Assembly: GCA_045636065.1 (NCBI GenBank)
Contig: JAZTWW010000026.1
Span: 1-64,000 of the forward strand
DNA length: 64,000 nucleotides
Direction: 5' to 3'
Source: RGIG5050 sp045636065
GTDB lineage: Bacteria; Verrucomicrobiota; Kiritimatiellia; RFP12; UBA1067
Shown here one piece after another: positions 34,873 through 42,797 of this stretch; within the stretch, counting starts at the first letter, position 1; each line of letters starts with the position of its first letter. A model generated the notes under the pieces. It was given only the letters and a program-made list of their open reading frames with translations, made no database searches and was not told the origin of the DNA. The position numbers were made by a program, and so were the translations under genes.

Positions 34873-35790
34873 GTGAAGACTTCCCTTAAATTAGTTCTTG
34901 CGCTTCTGATGGCGGCGGCTTTCGCCTTCGAGGGCCTGGCGGCCGCGAGAAGGGCGGCTCCATATGTCGGATGCATCGTCATGGACGCCGATACGGGGGA
35001 GGTGCTCTTACGCGACAAGTCGGAGGCTCTTGCATACCCGGCGAGCGTCACGAAGCTCATGACGTTCCTTCTCATCCTCGAGGATATGCGAGAGGGCCTT
35101 TACGCCCCTACCGACACGATGGTCGCAACCGTCAGGGCGACGCGCGAGGAACCGAGCATCGTCGGCATCAAGCCTGGCGAGAGCATGACGGTGAACGACC
35201 TTCTCATCTCGATAATGGTCAAGAGCGCAAACGACGCGGCCGTAGTCCTCGCCGAGAACTCGAGCGCCATAAGGGCCGGGCGCAAGGGAAATATAACAGG
35301 CGCCGACCTCCCCGCCTTCATCGCGAGGATGAACGAGAGGGCCGCGGCGCTCGGGATGTCGCACACGAGGTACGCTAGCCCCAACGGCCTGCCGCCGCCA
35401 AAGAGCAACATGAAGCGCGGGTTCGACGAATCCACGGCCGCCGACCTCGCGAAGCTCGCAAGGCTCCTTGTGGCGATGCCGGAGACGTTCAAGTACACCT
35501 CGCTCAAGATGGCAACGGTCACCGACGGTGCTGGCAACCCCCTTAGGATGGTCAACCACAACAACATACTCGTCAAGGACAAGCTCAAGATCCTCGACAC
35601 CGACGGGTGCAGCATGGTTGACGGGCTCAAGACCGGCTACATTGACGCCGGCGGCAGTTCGATAATCCTCACCGGCACGCGCAACGGCAGGCGCGCCATA
35701 GTCATTGTTCTCGGAAGCGACAAGGCCGCGATGCGCGATGCGGAGGCGAGACGTCTTATGGTGGACGCTTTAGGCGCCTTTGGCGGCTGA
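34873..35790 (+). CDS. D-alanyl-D-alanine carboxypeptidase (penicillin-binding protein)
   Basis: 305 residues with a signal peptide (KTSLKLVLALLMAAAFAFEGLAA). Serine-peptidase S11 motifs are all present: SxxK as ASVTKL, SxN as SAND and KTG as KTGYID. It trims the terminal D-Ala of peptidoglycan stem peptides in the periplasm. I favour GTG 34873 because AAAGGAG lies just before it; the ATG at 34858 would add five residues. A C-terminal amphipathic anchor typical of DacA is missing, so the enzyme may be soluble or of the DacD/PbpG type. Confidence 0.88.
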   Translation: MKTSLKLVLALLMAAAFAFEGLAAARRAAPYVGCIVMDADTGEVLLRDKSEALAYPASVTKLMTFLLILEDMREGLYAPTDTMVATVRATREEPSIVGIKPGESMTVNDLLISIMVKSANDAAVVLAENSSAIRAGRKGNITGADLPAFIARMNERAAALGMSHTRYASPNGLPPPKSNMKRGFDESTAADLAKLARLLVAMPETFKYTSLKMATVTDGAGNPLRMVNHNNILVKDKLKILDTDGCSMVDGLKTGYIDAGGSSIILTGTRNGRRAIVIVLGSDKAAMRDAEARRLMVDALGAFGG

Positions 35791-35805
35791 GATAGCGAGG
35801 CGGAC

Positions 35806-36414
35806 ATGGAGGGAGTGCTCGCCCATTTCTGGGATTCAGACTCCGGCTCCGGGCCGGACGTCTCGTTCATCCCTGCGATGCAACGAAGGCGCCTTACGCC
35901 GGTCGAGCGGGCCGCTGCAGCCGTCACTGAGCGCGTATGGCTTGACGCCGAACCAGTGCCGCTCGTTTTCGCAAGCCGCTGGGGCGAGATAGGAACGACA
36001 CTCAAGCTCATCAGGCAGATCCAAGAGGAAGGGGAGATGAGTCCGGCCGGATTCTCGTCGAGCGTACACAACGCTTTCCCTGGTGCGTTCTCCCTTTTGA
36101 AGCGCTCACGCGCACCATATACGGCAATCGCCGCTCGCGGGGATAGCCTTTATGCCGGGGCTCTCGAGGCGCTCTCGCAGCTTTCAGATGCCGTTTCACG
36201 CGGGATGAGGAGGGCAGTCGTTCTCGTCTACGCCGAGGAGGCGACGCCAGAGATGTACACTCCCTCGTTCCCCGATCCGGCAGGAGCCCGGGCGATCGCC
36301 GCAAGAATCGGGGTGGAGGTCCTTGAGAAGGGGCTTCAGCCACGCATCGTCGAGGCGGCGAAGGGCGGATTCGACGATTTCGCGGCGGCTACGGGTGCCA
36401 TCAGATGCGTCTGA
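35806..36414 (+). CDS. beta-ketoacyl synthase-like chain-length-factor domain protein
   Basis: 202 residues of the Ketoacyl-synt_2 family (PF13723): PAMQRRRLTPVERAAAAVTE, VFASRWGEIGTTLKLIRQI and FSSSVHNAFPGAFSLLKRSR are the recognisable blocks. Members accompany aryl polyene or flexirubin clusters as partners of a ketosynthase. No full catalytic Cys-His-His set is expected in this half-length type. It overlaps the acyltransferase gene by ten bases. No other cluster member is in the window. Confidence 0.75.
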   Translation: MEGVLAHFWDSDSGSGPDVSFIPAMQRRRLTPVERAAAAVTERVWLDAEPVPLVFASRWGEIGTTLKLIRQIQEEGEMSPAGFSSSVHNAFPGAFSLLKRSRAPYTAIAARGDSLYAGALEALSQLSDAVSRGMRRAVVLVYAEEATPEMYTPSFPDPAGARAIAARIGVEVLEKGLQPRIVEAAKGGFDDFAAATGAIRCV

Positions 36415-37157
36415 GCGTATCCAGAGTCGCGAGGGGTTTCCTCTCGGCGGGGTTCTTCGCCGTGTTCGCACTCGGTTCGCTCGTTATTGGGCTTGTGGCG
36501 TTTCCCGCCATATCGGCCTTTTCGGGGAAAGGGCTTGCCGAAAGGCGCAGGCGCTCGCTTGTGAGGATGAGCTACAGGCTCTTTTGCGCCGCAGCGCGCG
36601 TGACGGGGCTTTTCAGGATAGAGATGGACGAGAGGACAAGGCGCGCTCTCAAGGATGCGCGCGCATGTGTCATCGCCGCGAACCACATATCGCTTATCGA
36701 TGTGGTGATCCTCATAGCGACACTTGGCGACTCAAGCGCGATAGCGAAGGATGGGGCGGCGAGGAATCCTTTCTACGGTTTCATCGTAAGATCCGCCTTC
36801 ATTCCGGGTGGCGATACGGCCCGCGTCCTTGAGGAAGCGTCGCGGCTCCTTGCCGCCGGCGTGAACTTGATAGTCTTTCCAGAGGGTACGAGATCAGGCG
36901 CACCAACTCCATCTAAAAAGCGGCTTAAGCGAGGCGCTGCAAGGATTGCAGCCGCCTCCGGCGCGAAGGTTCTTCCCGTCAGGCTTTCATGCAGCGAAAG
37001 CGTCCTCGGGAAGGGGCAGCCGTTCTGGGACGTCGGGGAGCGGACGCTTGTCTGGCGGCTTGAGGCATCAGATCCCATCGATCCCTCGCATTTCCCCCCA
37101 GGCCGCCCCGGCGAACTCGCCCTCACATCCGTCCTCGCCTCCCAGATCCTACAATAG
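36405..37157 (+). CDS. 1-acyl-sn-glycerol-3-phosphate acyltransferase-like (PlsC family)
   Basis: 250 residues. Acyltransferase motifs are HX4D as NHISLID and FPEGTRS. An N-terminal transmembrane helix (about 10-40) anchors it in the inner membrane. In this context it either acylates lysophosphatidic acid or, as in aryl polyene clusters, attaches the polyene acyl chain to a lipid. The ten-base overlap with the ketosynthase-like gene supports a joint role. Confidence 0.82.
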   Translation: MRLSVSRVARGFLSAGFFAVFALGSLVIGLVAFPAISAFSGKGLAERRRRSLVRMSYRLFCAAARVTGLFRIEMDERTRRALKDARACVIAANHISLIDVVILIATLGDSSAIAKDGAARNPFYGFIVRSAFIPGGDTARVLEEASRLLAAGVNLIVFPEGTRSGAPTPSKKRLKRGAARIAAASGAKVLPVRLSCSESVLGKGQPFWDVGERTLVWRLEASDPIDPSHFPPGRPGELALTSVLASQILQ

Positions 37158-37230
37158 AGCGTTCCCTCGCCCATTCCCAGCCCATTCAGCCCAATTCTAA
37201 GCCCTTTCACCGGATTTATCGCCAGTATCC

Positions 37231-37318
37231 CATCCGCCCATCCAAAGTCCATCCAGTGGATTTTATCGCTTATATCCCGTAGATCCCGTTTATCCCTTCC
37301 CCTAAAAATCCCCTTGCC
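37231..37318 (-). repeat. dispersed repeat with four 9-bp units, copy 2
   Basis: Inverted relative to copy 1. Read on the minus strand the 9-mers are GGGATAAAC, GGGATCTAC, GGGATATAA, GCGATAAAA (37296-37261), preceded by GGCAAGGGGATTTTTAGGGG and followed by TCC...TGGATGGACTTTGGATGGGC. It lies in the 0.68-kb non-coding gap 37158-37839 after the acyltransferase gene. Confidence 0.78.
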
Positions 37319-37345
37319 ACTTTATAATCCGCAAGTGGAACTTCT

Positions 37346-37359
37346 GGTGCCAGACTCCC
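37346..37359 (+). repeat. single GGTGCCAGACTCCC element
   Basis: One isolated copy of the 14-bp element that is clustered inside the reductase-fusion gene at 51005-51114 and 52216-52304. Here it is intergenic, next to the antitoxin remnant. Confidence 0.7.
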
Positions 37360-37423
37360 TTTGGGAAGGGGATTATGGCTCATTTGCCGAAAAAATCGCC
37401 ATGGGTGCCGAGACGGGCGCAGA

Positions 37424-37690
37424 TCAGCTCAAGCTGTCGAACGGCCCATACATTGGCTCCGTCCCGGCGAGGACGCGGTCGAGGACAGCGCGGGTCTCGG
37501 CGTTGGGGTATTCGTTTGCCTCTTCCTCTTCCATGCTCCCTCTGACGGCATCGCGCCTCTTAGGAATTGTGATGCCGTACGGGAAACCGCGATGCTCCAA
37601 TGTCTGCATGAGAAGAATATTCATCCCCGTGGAGGTGGTCATGCCAAGACGTTCTAAGAGCGCATCCGCCCGACGCTCTTGCCCAATCAC
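37424..37690 (-). pseudogene. RelB/DinJ-family antitoxin remnant
   Basis: The minus-strand frame contains ADALLERLGMTTSTGMNI, RGFPYGI, PNAETRAVLD and a final GPFDSLS, the order seen in RelB/DinJ antitoxins (ribbon-helix-helix start, then toxin-binding C-terminus). The N-terminal dozen residues that should form the beta strand are replaced by repeat sequence. At the 3' end the expected E-L-M-like continuation (E-L-I) is found only after shifting one base. No toxin gene follows. It lies between two inverted copies of the 9-bp-unit repeat. Confidence 0.55.
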
Positions 37691-37762
37691 AGTCCACTCA
37701 TTGGATTTATCGCTTATATCCCGTAGATCCCTTATATCCCTTCCCCAAAAAATCCCCTTGCC
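37673..37762 (-). repeat. dispersed repeat with four 9-bp units, copy 3
   Basis: Minus-strand 9-mers GGGATATAA, GGGATCTAC, GGGATATAA, GCGATAAAT (37740-37705), preceded by GGCAAGGGGATTTTTTGGGG and followed by TCC...GTGGACTGTGATTGGGCAAGAGCG. The downstream flank runs into the antitoxin remnant and matches the flank of copy 1 at 20668-20688. Confidence 0.78.
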
Positions 37763-37803
37763 TTAAAATCCACTAGCCCCACTCCTTTTCGGCAAGAAAT
37801 CGC

Positions 37804-37832
37804 TTCCAGTAATCGGCGCGATATGGTATAAT
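37804..37832 (+). promoter_or_regulatory. promoter of pgpA
   Basis: TTCCAG (37804-37809, weak -35), 17-bp spacer, TATAAT (37827-37832) preceded by TGG. Seven bases to ATG 37840, so leaderless. An in-frame TTG at 37834 would precede the expected transcription start. Confidence 0.66.
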
Positions 37833-37839
37833 CTTGGGC

Positions 37840-38355
37840 ATGAAACCAAAGGATACTTTAAGGCTTTTCATCGCCAGCGGATTCTTCCTCGGGCTGCTGC
37901 CGCTTGTGCCGGGATCGTTCGGCGCGCTGGCAGGCCTTGCGTGGCATGGCGTGGCGTGGCATTTCAGGTGGACGCCGGTCGATGTGAAGATATGGTGCCT
38001 TACGGGCGCGGTCATATTCTCGGCGCTCCACTACTGGCTCACGCCATGGGCGCAGGCGCACTGGGGCGAAAGCGATCCTAAGCACTTCGTGCTCGATGAA
38101 GTCGTCGGGTATCTGGCGGTTCCCGTCTTCACCGTATTCCCCGACGAGACGTTCGTCGCAGGCGGATGGCGCTGGCCGGTATGGTACGTGATCGCCGGCT
38201 TCGTCATCTTCAGGATCCTCGACGCCATAAAGCTGCCGGGCGCAAGGTACATCGACCGCAACATCCACAACGCCCATGGCGTACTTTTCGACGACATCGT
38301 AAGCGCCATCTACACAGCGGCGATCCTGAGCGCCTTCGCATGGTGCACCAGATAG
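37840..38355 (+). CDS. pgpA: phosphatidylglycerophosphatase A
   Basis: 171 residues, integral membrane protein of the PgpA family. It has the LGLLPLVPGSFGALAG opening and the conserved LDEVVGYL and DIVSAIYTA blocks (the latter in FDDIVSAIYT). It removes phosphate from phosphatidylglycerol phosphate, completing phosphatidylglycerol synthesis. It starts a run of overlapping genes: a glycosyltransferase follows at 38373 whose possible earlier start at 38340 lies inside pgpA. Confidence 0.88.
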   Translation: MKPKDTLRLFIASGFFLGLLPLVPGSFGALAGLAWHGVAWHFRWTPVDVKIWCLTGAVIFSALHYWLTPWAQAHWGESDPKHFVLDEVVGYLAVPVFTVFPDETFVAGGWRWPVWYVIAGFVIFRILDAIKLPGARYIDRNIHNAHGVLFDDIVSAIYTAAILSAFAWCTR

Positions 38356-38372
38356 CGCCGGAAGGATGGACG

Positions 38373-39098
38373 ATGATCGAGGATGTCGCCGTTCTCATTC
38401 CCGCCTACCAGCCGGAGTCCCGCCTGAAGGATCTTGCCGTGGCGCTCAAGGACTCGTTCCGGCGCATATTCGTAGTGGACGACGGCTCAAGCGAAGGGAA
38501 GGATGTCTTTGAGGCCCTTGCGGAGCTTTCAATCCCCGTCGAGTCGCATGTCCGCAACATGGGCAAGGGGGCGGCCTTGAAGACTGGTCTCAAGGCTATC
38601 ATGCGCTTGTGGCCGGACATCGCCGGAGTCGTCACCGCGGACGCCGACGGGCAGCATCTTCCGGAGGACATCGTCTCAGTTGCGAAGCGGCTTGAGGACG
38701 ATCGCGCCGCCGGGATCGAAAGGCTCGTTCTTGGCGCAAGGCAGATCGGCCGCGGCGCGCCTTTCAAATCGCGCTTCGCCAACGCATGGACCAGGGGCCT
38801 CTTCCGTTTCATGGCCGGATACCGCGTGAGCGACACGCAGACGGGCCTCAGGGGGATTCCGGCGGGACTCGTTGCGAGGATAGCCGCATTGAAGGGCGAC
38901 AGATACGAGTTCGAGACGATGATGCTCATCGATGCCGCATCGCATCCGTCTCTCCCCGTGGAGGTGCCGATCGAGACGGTGTACATCGACGGCAACAGGG
39001 CCAGCCACTTCAGGCCCTTTGCAGATACCATCTCGACTCAAGGGGCCCTTTGGGGCGCCGGCATAAAACGCATCTTCTCAAGGAGGGTGTCCGGATGA
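38373..39098 (+). CDS. family 2 glycosyltransferase
   Basis: 241 residues with a GT-A fold. The N-terminal block is VAVLIPAYQPES, the donor-binding region FVVDDGSS and the metal-binding site TADADGQH, followed by the RYEFETMML block typical of dolichol-phosphate-mannose synthase-like or polyprenyl-phosphate glycosyltransferases. It probably makes an activated lipid-linked sugar or decorates surface polysaccharide. GGAAGGA (38360-38366) supports the ATG at 38373. The stop overlaps the start of the next glycosyltransferase gene. Confidence 0.87.
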   Translation: MIEDVAVLIPAYQPESRLKDLAVALKDSFRRIFVVDDGSSEGKDVFEALAELSIPVESHVRNMGKGAALKTGLKAIMRLWPDIAGVVTADADGQHLPEDIVSVAKRLEDDRAAGIERLVLGARQIGRGAPFKSRFANAWTRGLFRFMAGYRVSDTQTGLRGIPAGLVARIAALKGDRYEFETMMLIDAASHPSLPVEVPIETVYIDGNRASHFRPFADTISTQGALWGAGIKRIFSRRVSG

Positions 39099-40249
39099 AG
39101 GTCTGGATAATCAATCCCTTTGACAACCTTCCCGTGGAAGGCTTTAGGCCGCAGCGCTTCTGGCTGATGGCGCGGGCGTTCGCGTCCGCCGGGCACAAGA
39201 CCGTCCTATGGAGCGCCGATTTCTCCCACGCCCTCAAGAAGCCGCGGCAGATCGGCAAAGAGGATCTTGAGCGCGCACGCGAGGATCTTGCAGGAGCCGA
39301 ATTAAGGCTTGTCCACGAGCCGCCGTACGGGGCCAACATCTCCTTGAAGCGCCTCTGGTCGCACAGGCGCTGGGCAGCCAACTGGCGGCGTGCAGCCGAA
39401 GAGGAGACGCCGCCCGATGTGATCATCGTAAGCTCTCCGCCGCTTTCCATCGGAGCCGAGGCCCGCCGCTATGCGGAGATGAACGGCGCGAAGCTGATCG
39501 TGGACGTGATGGACGCTTGGCCCGAGACGTTCGAGAGGGTGGTACCCAAGTGGATCTTGAAGCCGCTTGCGTCGATGGCGGGAAAAACGTACCGCGCGGC
39601 ATCGGCGGTTACGGTCGTCGCTAGAAGGTACATGGATCTCGTAAAGGGCACGTACGGCGTAAAAAGGCCCGTGAGGCTCTTCTACCACGGCATAGAGTTC
39701 CCTCCGGCTGGCGGCGCGCCGAGGCTGCGTGCGCCAGGCGAACCCTTGAAGGTGGCATATCTCGGGAACATGAGCGCCTCGTACGACCTAGCAACGGCGA
39801 TCGAGGCCGTAAAGGGCATGGAAGGGGTCACACTCACCCTTGCCGGGCGCGGCCCTGACGAGGAGCGCCTGAGAGAACTTGCAAAGGGCGCAGACAACAT
39901 CCGCTTCATGGGATACCTCGGCGGAGATGGCGTAGCCGATTTCCTTTCCGGCTGCGACGTGGGGCTTGTCCCCATGGATCCGAAAAGCTGCGTCGGCATA
40001 CCGTACAAGCTCGCGGACTACGCCTCGGCCTCGCTCAAGATAGCAAGCTCCCTCGGCGGCGAGCTCGACGAGCTTCTAAGGCGCACCCACGCGGGAGTCG
40101 CCTACAGGTACGGCGACAGGGACGATCTCAGAAGGGCGCTCCTGCTTCTCAAGGTGATGGACTGCGATTCAAGCCCGCTTAAAGGGCTTTTCGACGCCCG
40201 CTCCATATACCGCAGATATGTCGCTTTCGTGGAGGGGCTTCCGAGATGA
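39095..40249 (+). CDS. family 4 glycosyltransferase
   Basis: 384 residues, GT-B fold. The N-terminal half has the WIINPFDNLPVEG opening seen in WbuB-like enzymes. The C-terminal half carries the donor-binding segment (VAYLGNMSASYDLATAIEA; GLVPMDPKSCVGIPYKLADY). AAGGAGG at 39080-39086 precedes ATG 39095, and the ATG overlaps the previous stop (ATGA). It likely adds an amino-sugar or deoxysugar to a surface glycan. Confidence 0.85.
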   Translation: MKVWIINPFDNLPVEGFRPQRFWLMARAFASAGHKTVLWSADFSHALKKPRQIGKEDLERAREDLAGAELRLVHEPPYGANISLKRLWSHRRWAANWRRAAEEETPPDVIIVSSPPLSIGAEARRYAEMNGAKLIVDVMDAWPETFERVVPKWILKPLASMAGKTYRAASAVTVVARRYMDLVKGTYGVKRPVRLFYHGIEFPPAGGAPRLRAPGEPLKVAYLGNMSASYDLATAIEAVKGMEGVTLTLAGRGPDEERLRELAKGADNIRFMGYLGGDGVADFLSGCDVGLVPMDPKSCVGIPYKLADYASASLKIASSLGGELDELLRRTHAGVAYRYGDRDDLRRALLLLKVMDCDSSPLKGLFDARSIYRRYVAFVEGLPR

Positions 40250-42642
40250 GATTTGCTGCAATCGCGTCCGCGGCCTTGGCCGCATTGAATCTCGCGGCCG
40301 TCGACGTGACTTTCCTTATGGCATACAGTCCGGACCGCCCGGAGGATCCCGCGACGCGTCGCATCCTCGACTACTCCGCCGCACACCCGGAGGTTCGCCC
40401 GCTCCAGTGGGGAGGGCTTACTCTCCCTGGCGGCGGCGGAAGGGCGATGTTCATGCTCGCGCTTGCAGGCGGAAGCGCGCCGGACGTGTACAAGGCATGG
40501 TTCCACATCCTAAGGCACGATATCGATGAAGGCTTCTGCATGCCTCTTAACGAGTGGATCGGCGAGGACTCCGACGGCGATGGAAAGATCTCCGATAGTG
40601 AAGCGGCGTGGCCAGGGTGGAGCGACGTCCCCCAGCTCTGGCGTGACGTCGCGACGAAGGACGGCAAGGTCTACGCCGTTCCGACGGCGGGTATGGCGTA
40701 CTACGGGCTCGTCTACCGCAAGGATCTCGTAAGGGCTGCGGGGCTCGACCCTGAAGAGGTCCCGCGCACGTGGGACGAGTTCGAGACATGGTGCAAAAGG
40801 CTCACTTTCGCCGACAAGGTGATCCCTGGCGCAAGCGTCATGCGCGGCCAGAGGGCGCTTGGGATAGAGAACAGGCCCTGGGGTTTCCTTCCGTGGGTGC
40901 AGGCGGCCGGCGGCGATGTCGTCGAGCAGGGCCCCGACGGCGCATGGCGCGCGTCGTTCGACAATCCGCACGCCGTGGAGGCGGCGCTCTTTCTCCAGAG
41001 GCTCATAACGGCGGGCACGGTGCGGGCTCTTCCCACGCTGAGCGCGGGCGACGAGGCGGCCGAGCTTTTCGCGCAGGGCGAGATAGTCTGCGTCTTCGGC
41101 GGCGAGAATCTCGTCAATCACCTCGTCGAGCGGCTTCAGTTCCCGCCCGAGGAGATCGGGCTTATGCCATTTCCGTCCGCGAGGGCGGACCTGCCGCGCG
41201 TCCTGCAGGCGCACAAGCACTTCTACGCGATGACGGAGGGCGTCGCCAGAAGGCCCAAGGAGGAGCGCGACATGGTTTGGGCGCTCGTCAACGAGCTTGC
41301 AAGCCGCGAGGTGCATGATGCAGCCGTAAGGAAGAACGTCGCGGAAGGGCGCGCGAGGTGGTGCACGCCTTCCGATCTGAAGAGGCTTGGGCTCGATGCG
41401 TATCTCGCCGAGATACCGGATGGCGTAAGGCGCATGTACGAAGAGCTGGAGAGCGGGTCCGTGAAGGCCGTCACGGAGCCTTACATGGGCTTCTGGCAGG
41501 CGGCGAGCGATCTTGTCAGCAGGAGGTTTCTGGGGGTTCTCCTGAGCGACGCAGGGCGCGAGATGGATGTCAAGGCGGCCTTGGCGAGCATAACGGCCGA
41601 CGCCAACAGAGGGCTTATGTTCGATGCCGACAAGGGGCGCATCGAAAGGGCGCGCCCTGCCGCGAGGGCGATCGCGGGCATAGTCGCGATAACGGCGCTT
41701 GTCTGTGGATGGCTTCTTTTCAGGAAGTCGCGCCGCGAGCGCGCCGCGACGGACGCAGAGGGCACCAGGAGGCGGCTCGCGCCGTGGCTTTTCCTTGCAC
41801 CGGCCGTAGCGAGCATTGCGCTCTGGAGCTACTATCCTCTCATCAAGGGCGCGGTGATGGCGTTCGAGGACTACAGGATAGTCGGCGGAGGCGAGTGGCT
41901 CGGCCTCGACAACTTCATACGCGTCGCGACGGATCCCGGATTCTGGGCGGCGTGGGTGAGGACGCTCGAATATGTCGGCATAACGCTAGCTCTCGGGTTC
42001 GTGACTCCCATAGTCCTTGCGATACTCCTTTCGGAGATACCGAAGGGGAAGGTGTTTTTCAGGACCGTCTACTTCCTTCCGCACCTTACAAGCGCGCTCG
42101 TGGTGACGCTTCTCTGGAAGCTCATGTACGACCCGACGGAAAACGGCATGATCAACCAGCTCCTAGCCATCTTCGGGATTGAAAGGCAGGGGTGGCTTCT
42201 CGATCCCTCGTGGGCTATGGTGTGCTGCATCCTCCCTGGCGTATGGGCTGGGGCCGGAATGGCAAGCCTCATCTACATAGCCGCATTGGGGAGCCTTCCG
42301 CACGACTACTACGAGGCGGCAGCGATCGACGGAGCCGGGATACGCGCGCGCCTGAGGCACATAACCTTCCCGCAGCTTGCGCCCCTTATAGTGATAAACT
42401 TCGTGGGCGCCTTCATTGCGGCCTTCCAGGGGATGGGCTCCATATTCCTCCTGACCTTCGGCGGCCCAGGCGATGCGACGAGCGTACTTTCCCTCGCCAT
42501 CTGGAAGGAGGCGTACAACAATCTGCGCTTCTCGACGGCGACAACGATGGCGTGGTTCCTCGGGACGGCCCTCGTCGCCTTCACGTACGCGCAGATACGC
42601 CTCTTGAGGAAGGTCGAGTTCCGCCAGGCCGCCGCGAACTGA
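40246..42642 (+). CDS. fused sugar-binding protein and MalF-type permease
   Basis: 798 residues. A short hydrophobic N-terminus (RFAAIASAALAALNLAA) leads into an ABC solute-binding protein fold (about 20-455) with the YAVPTAGMAYYGLVYRKDL and TWDEFETWCKRL blocks. A first membrane helix is at about 478-494 and residues 510-798 form a binding-protein-dependent permease with EAAAIDGAGIRARLRHITF as the ATPase-contact loop. It should bind and import a sugar, with the binding domain tethered to the channel. An EF-hand-like loop (DSDGDGKISDSE, about 108-119) sits in the binding domain. No second permease or ATPase gene adjoins. It overlaps the preceding gene by ATGA. Confidence 0.85.
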   Translation: MRFAAIASAALAALNLAAVDVTFLMAYSPDRPEDPATRRILDYSAAHPEVRPLQWGGLTLPGGGGRAMFMLALAGGSAPDVYKAWFHILRHDIDEGFCMPLNEWIGEDSDGDGKISDSEAAWPGWSDVPQLWRDVATKDGKVYAVPTAGMAYYGLVYRKDLVRAAGLDPEEVPRTWDEFETWCKRLTFADKVIPGASVMRGQRALGIENRPWGFLPWVQAAGGDVVEQGPDGAWRASFDNPHAVEAALFLQRLITAGTVRALPTLSAGDEAAELFAQGEIVCVFGGENLVNHLVERLQFPPEEIGLMPFPSARADLPRVLQAHKHFYAMTEGVARRPKEERDMVWALVNELASREVHDAAVRKNVAEGRARWCTPSDLKRLGLDAYLAEIPDGVRRMYEELESGSVKAVTEPYMGFWQAASDLVSRRFLGVLLSDAGREMDVKAALASITADANRGLMFDADKGRIERARPAARAIAGIVAITALVCGWLLFRKSRRERAATDAEGTRRRLAPWLFLAPAVASIALWSYYPLIKGAVMAFEDYRIVGGGEWLGLDNFIRVATDPGFWAAWVRTLEYVGITLALGFVTPIVLAILLSEIPKGKVFFRTVYFLPHLTSALVVTLLWKLMYDPTENGMINQLLAIFGIERQGWLLDPSWAMVCCILPGVWAGAGMASLIYIAALGSLPHDYYEAAAIDGAGIRARLRHITFPQLAPLIVINFVGAFIAAFQGMGSIFLLTFGGPGDATSVLSLAIWKEAYNNLRFSTATTMAWFLGTALVAFTYAQIRLLRKVEFRQAAAN

Positions 42643-42685
42643 ACTCGGGTTCCAGGCCTTTCCCTGCCCCGGATGCAGTTTTTTT
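42637..42685 (+). terminator. probable terminator after the fused transporter gene
   Basis: AACTG (42637-42641) pairs with CAGTT (42676-42680), CGGG (42646-42649) with CCCG (42668-42671) and CAGG (42653-42656) with CCTG (42663-42666), forming an interrupted stem, followed by a run of T to 42685. It overlaps the stop codon. Confidence 0.55.
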
Positions 42686-42695
42686 CATTGAAGTG

Positions 42696-42724
42696 TTGCC
42701 TCACGCGCGCGTGTGTGGTATAAT
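42696..42724 (+). promoter_or_regulatory. promoter of the GH31/sulfatase/cytochrome unit
   Basis: TTGCCT (42696-42701), 17-bp spacer, TATAAT (42719-42724) preceded by TGG. The leader of about 65 bases contains a small hairpin (CACCC 42739-42743 with GGGTG 42754-42758) and TTAGGAG before ATG 42798. Confidence 0.72.
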
Positions 42725-42797
42725 TCATCATGTGAAACCACCCACTTCGGCGGGGGTGTGAATTTTGCCGTCCAGTCAGGAAGTTAGGAGTAAAGCA

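Noticed and set aside
37314..37766. 150-codon plus-strand frame in the gap before pgpA
   Set aside because: It runs through two dispersed repeats and antisense to the antitoxin remnant, whose minus-strand reading is recognisable.
42725..42797. Possible riboswitch or attenuator in the GH31 leader
   Set aside because: Only one short hairpin is present, with no T run and no recognisable aptamer core; reported only as part of the promoter entry.
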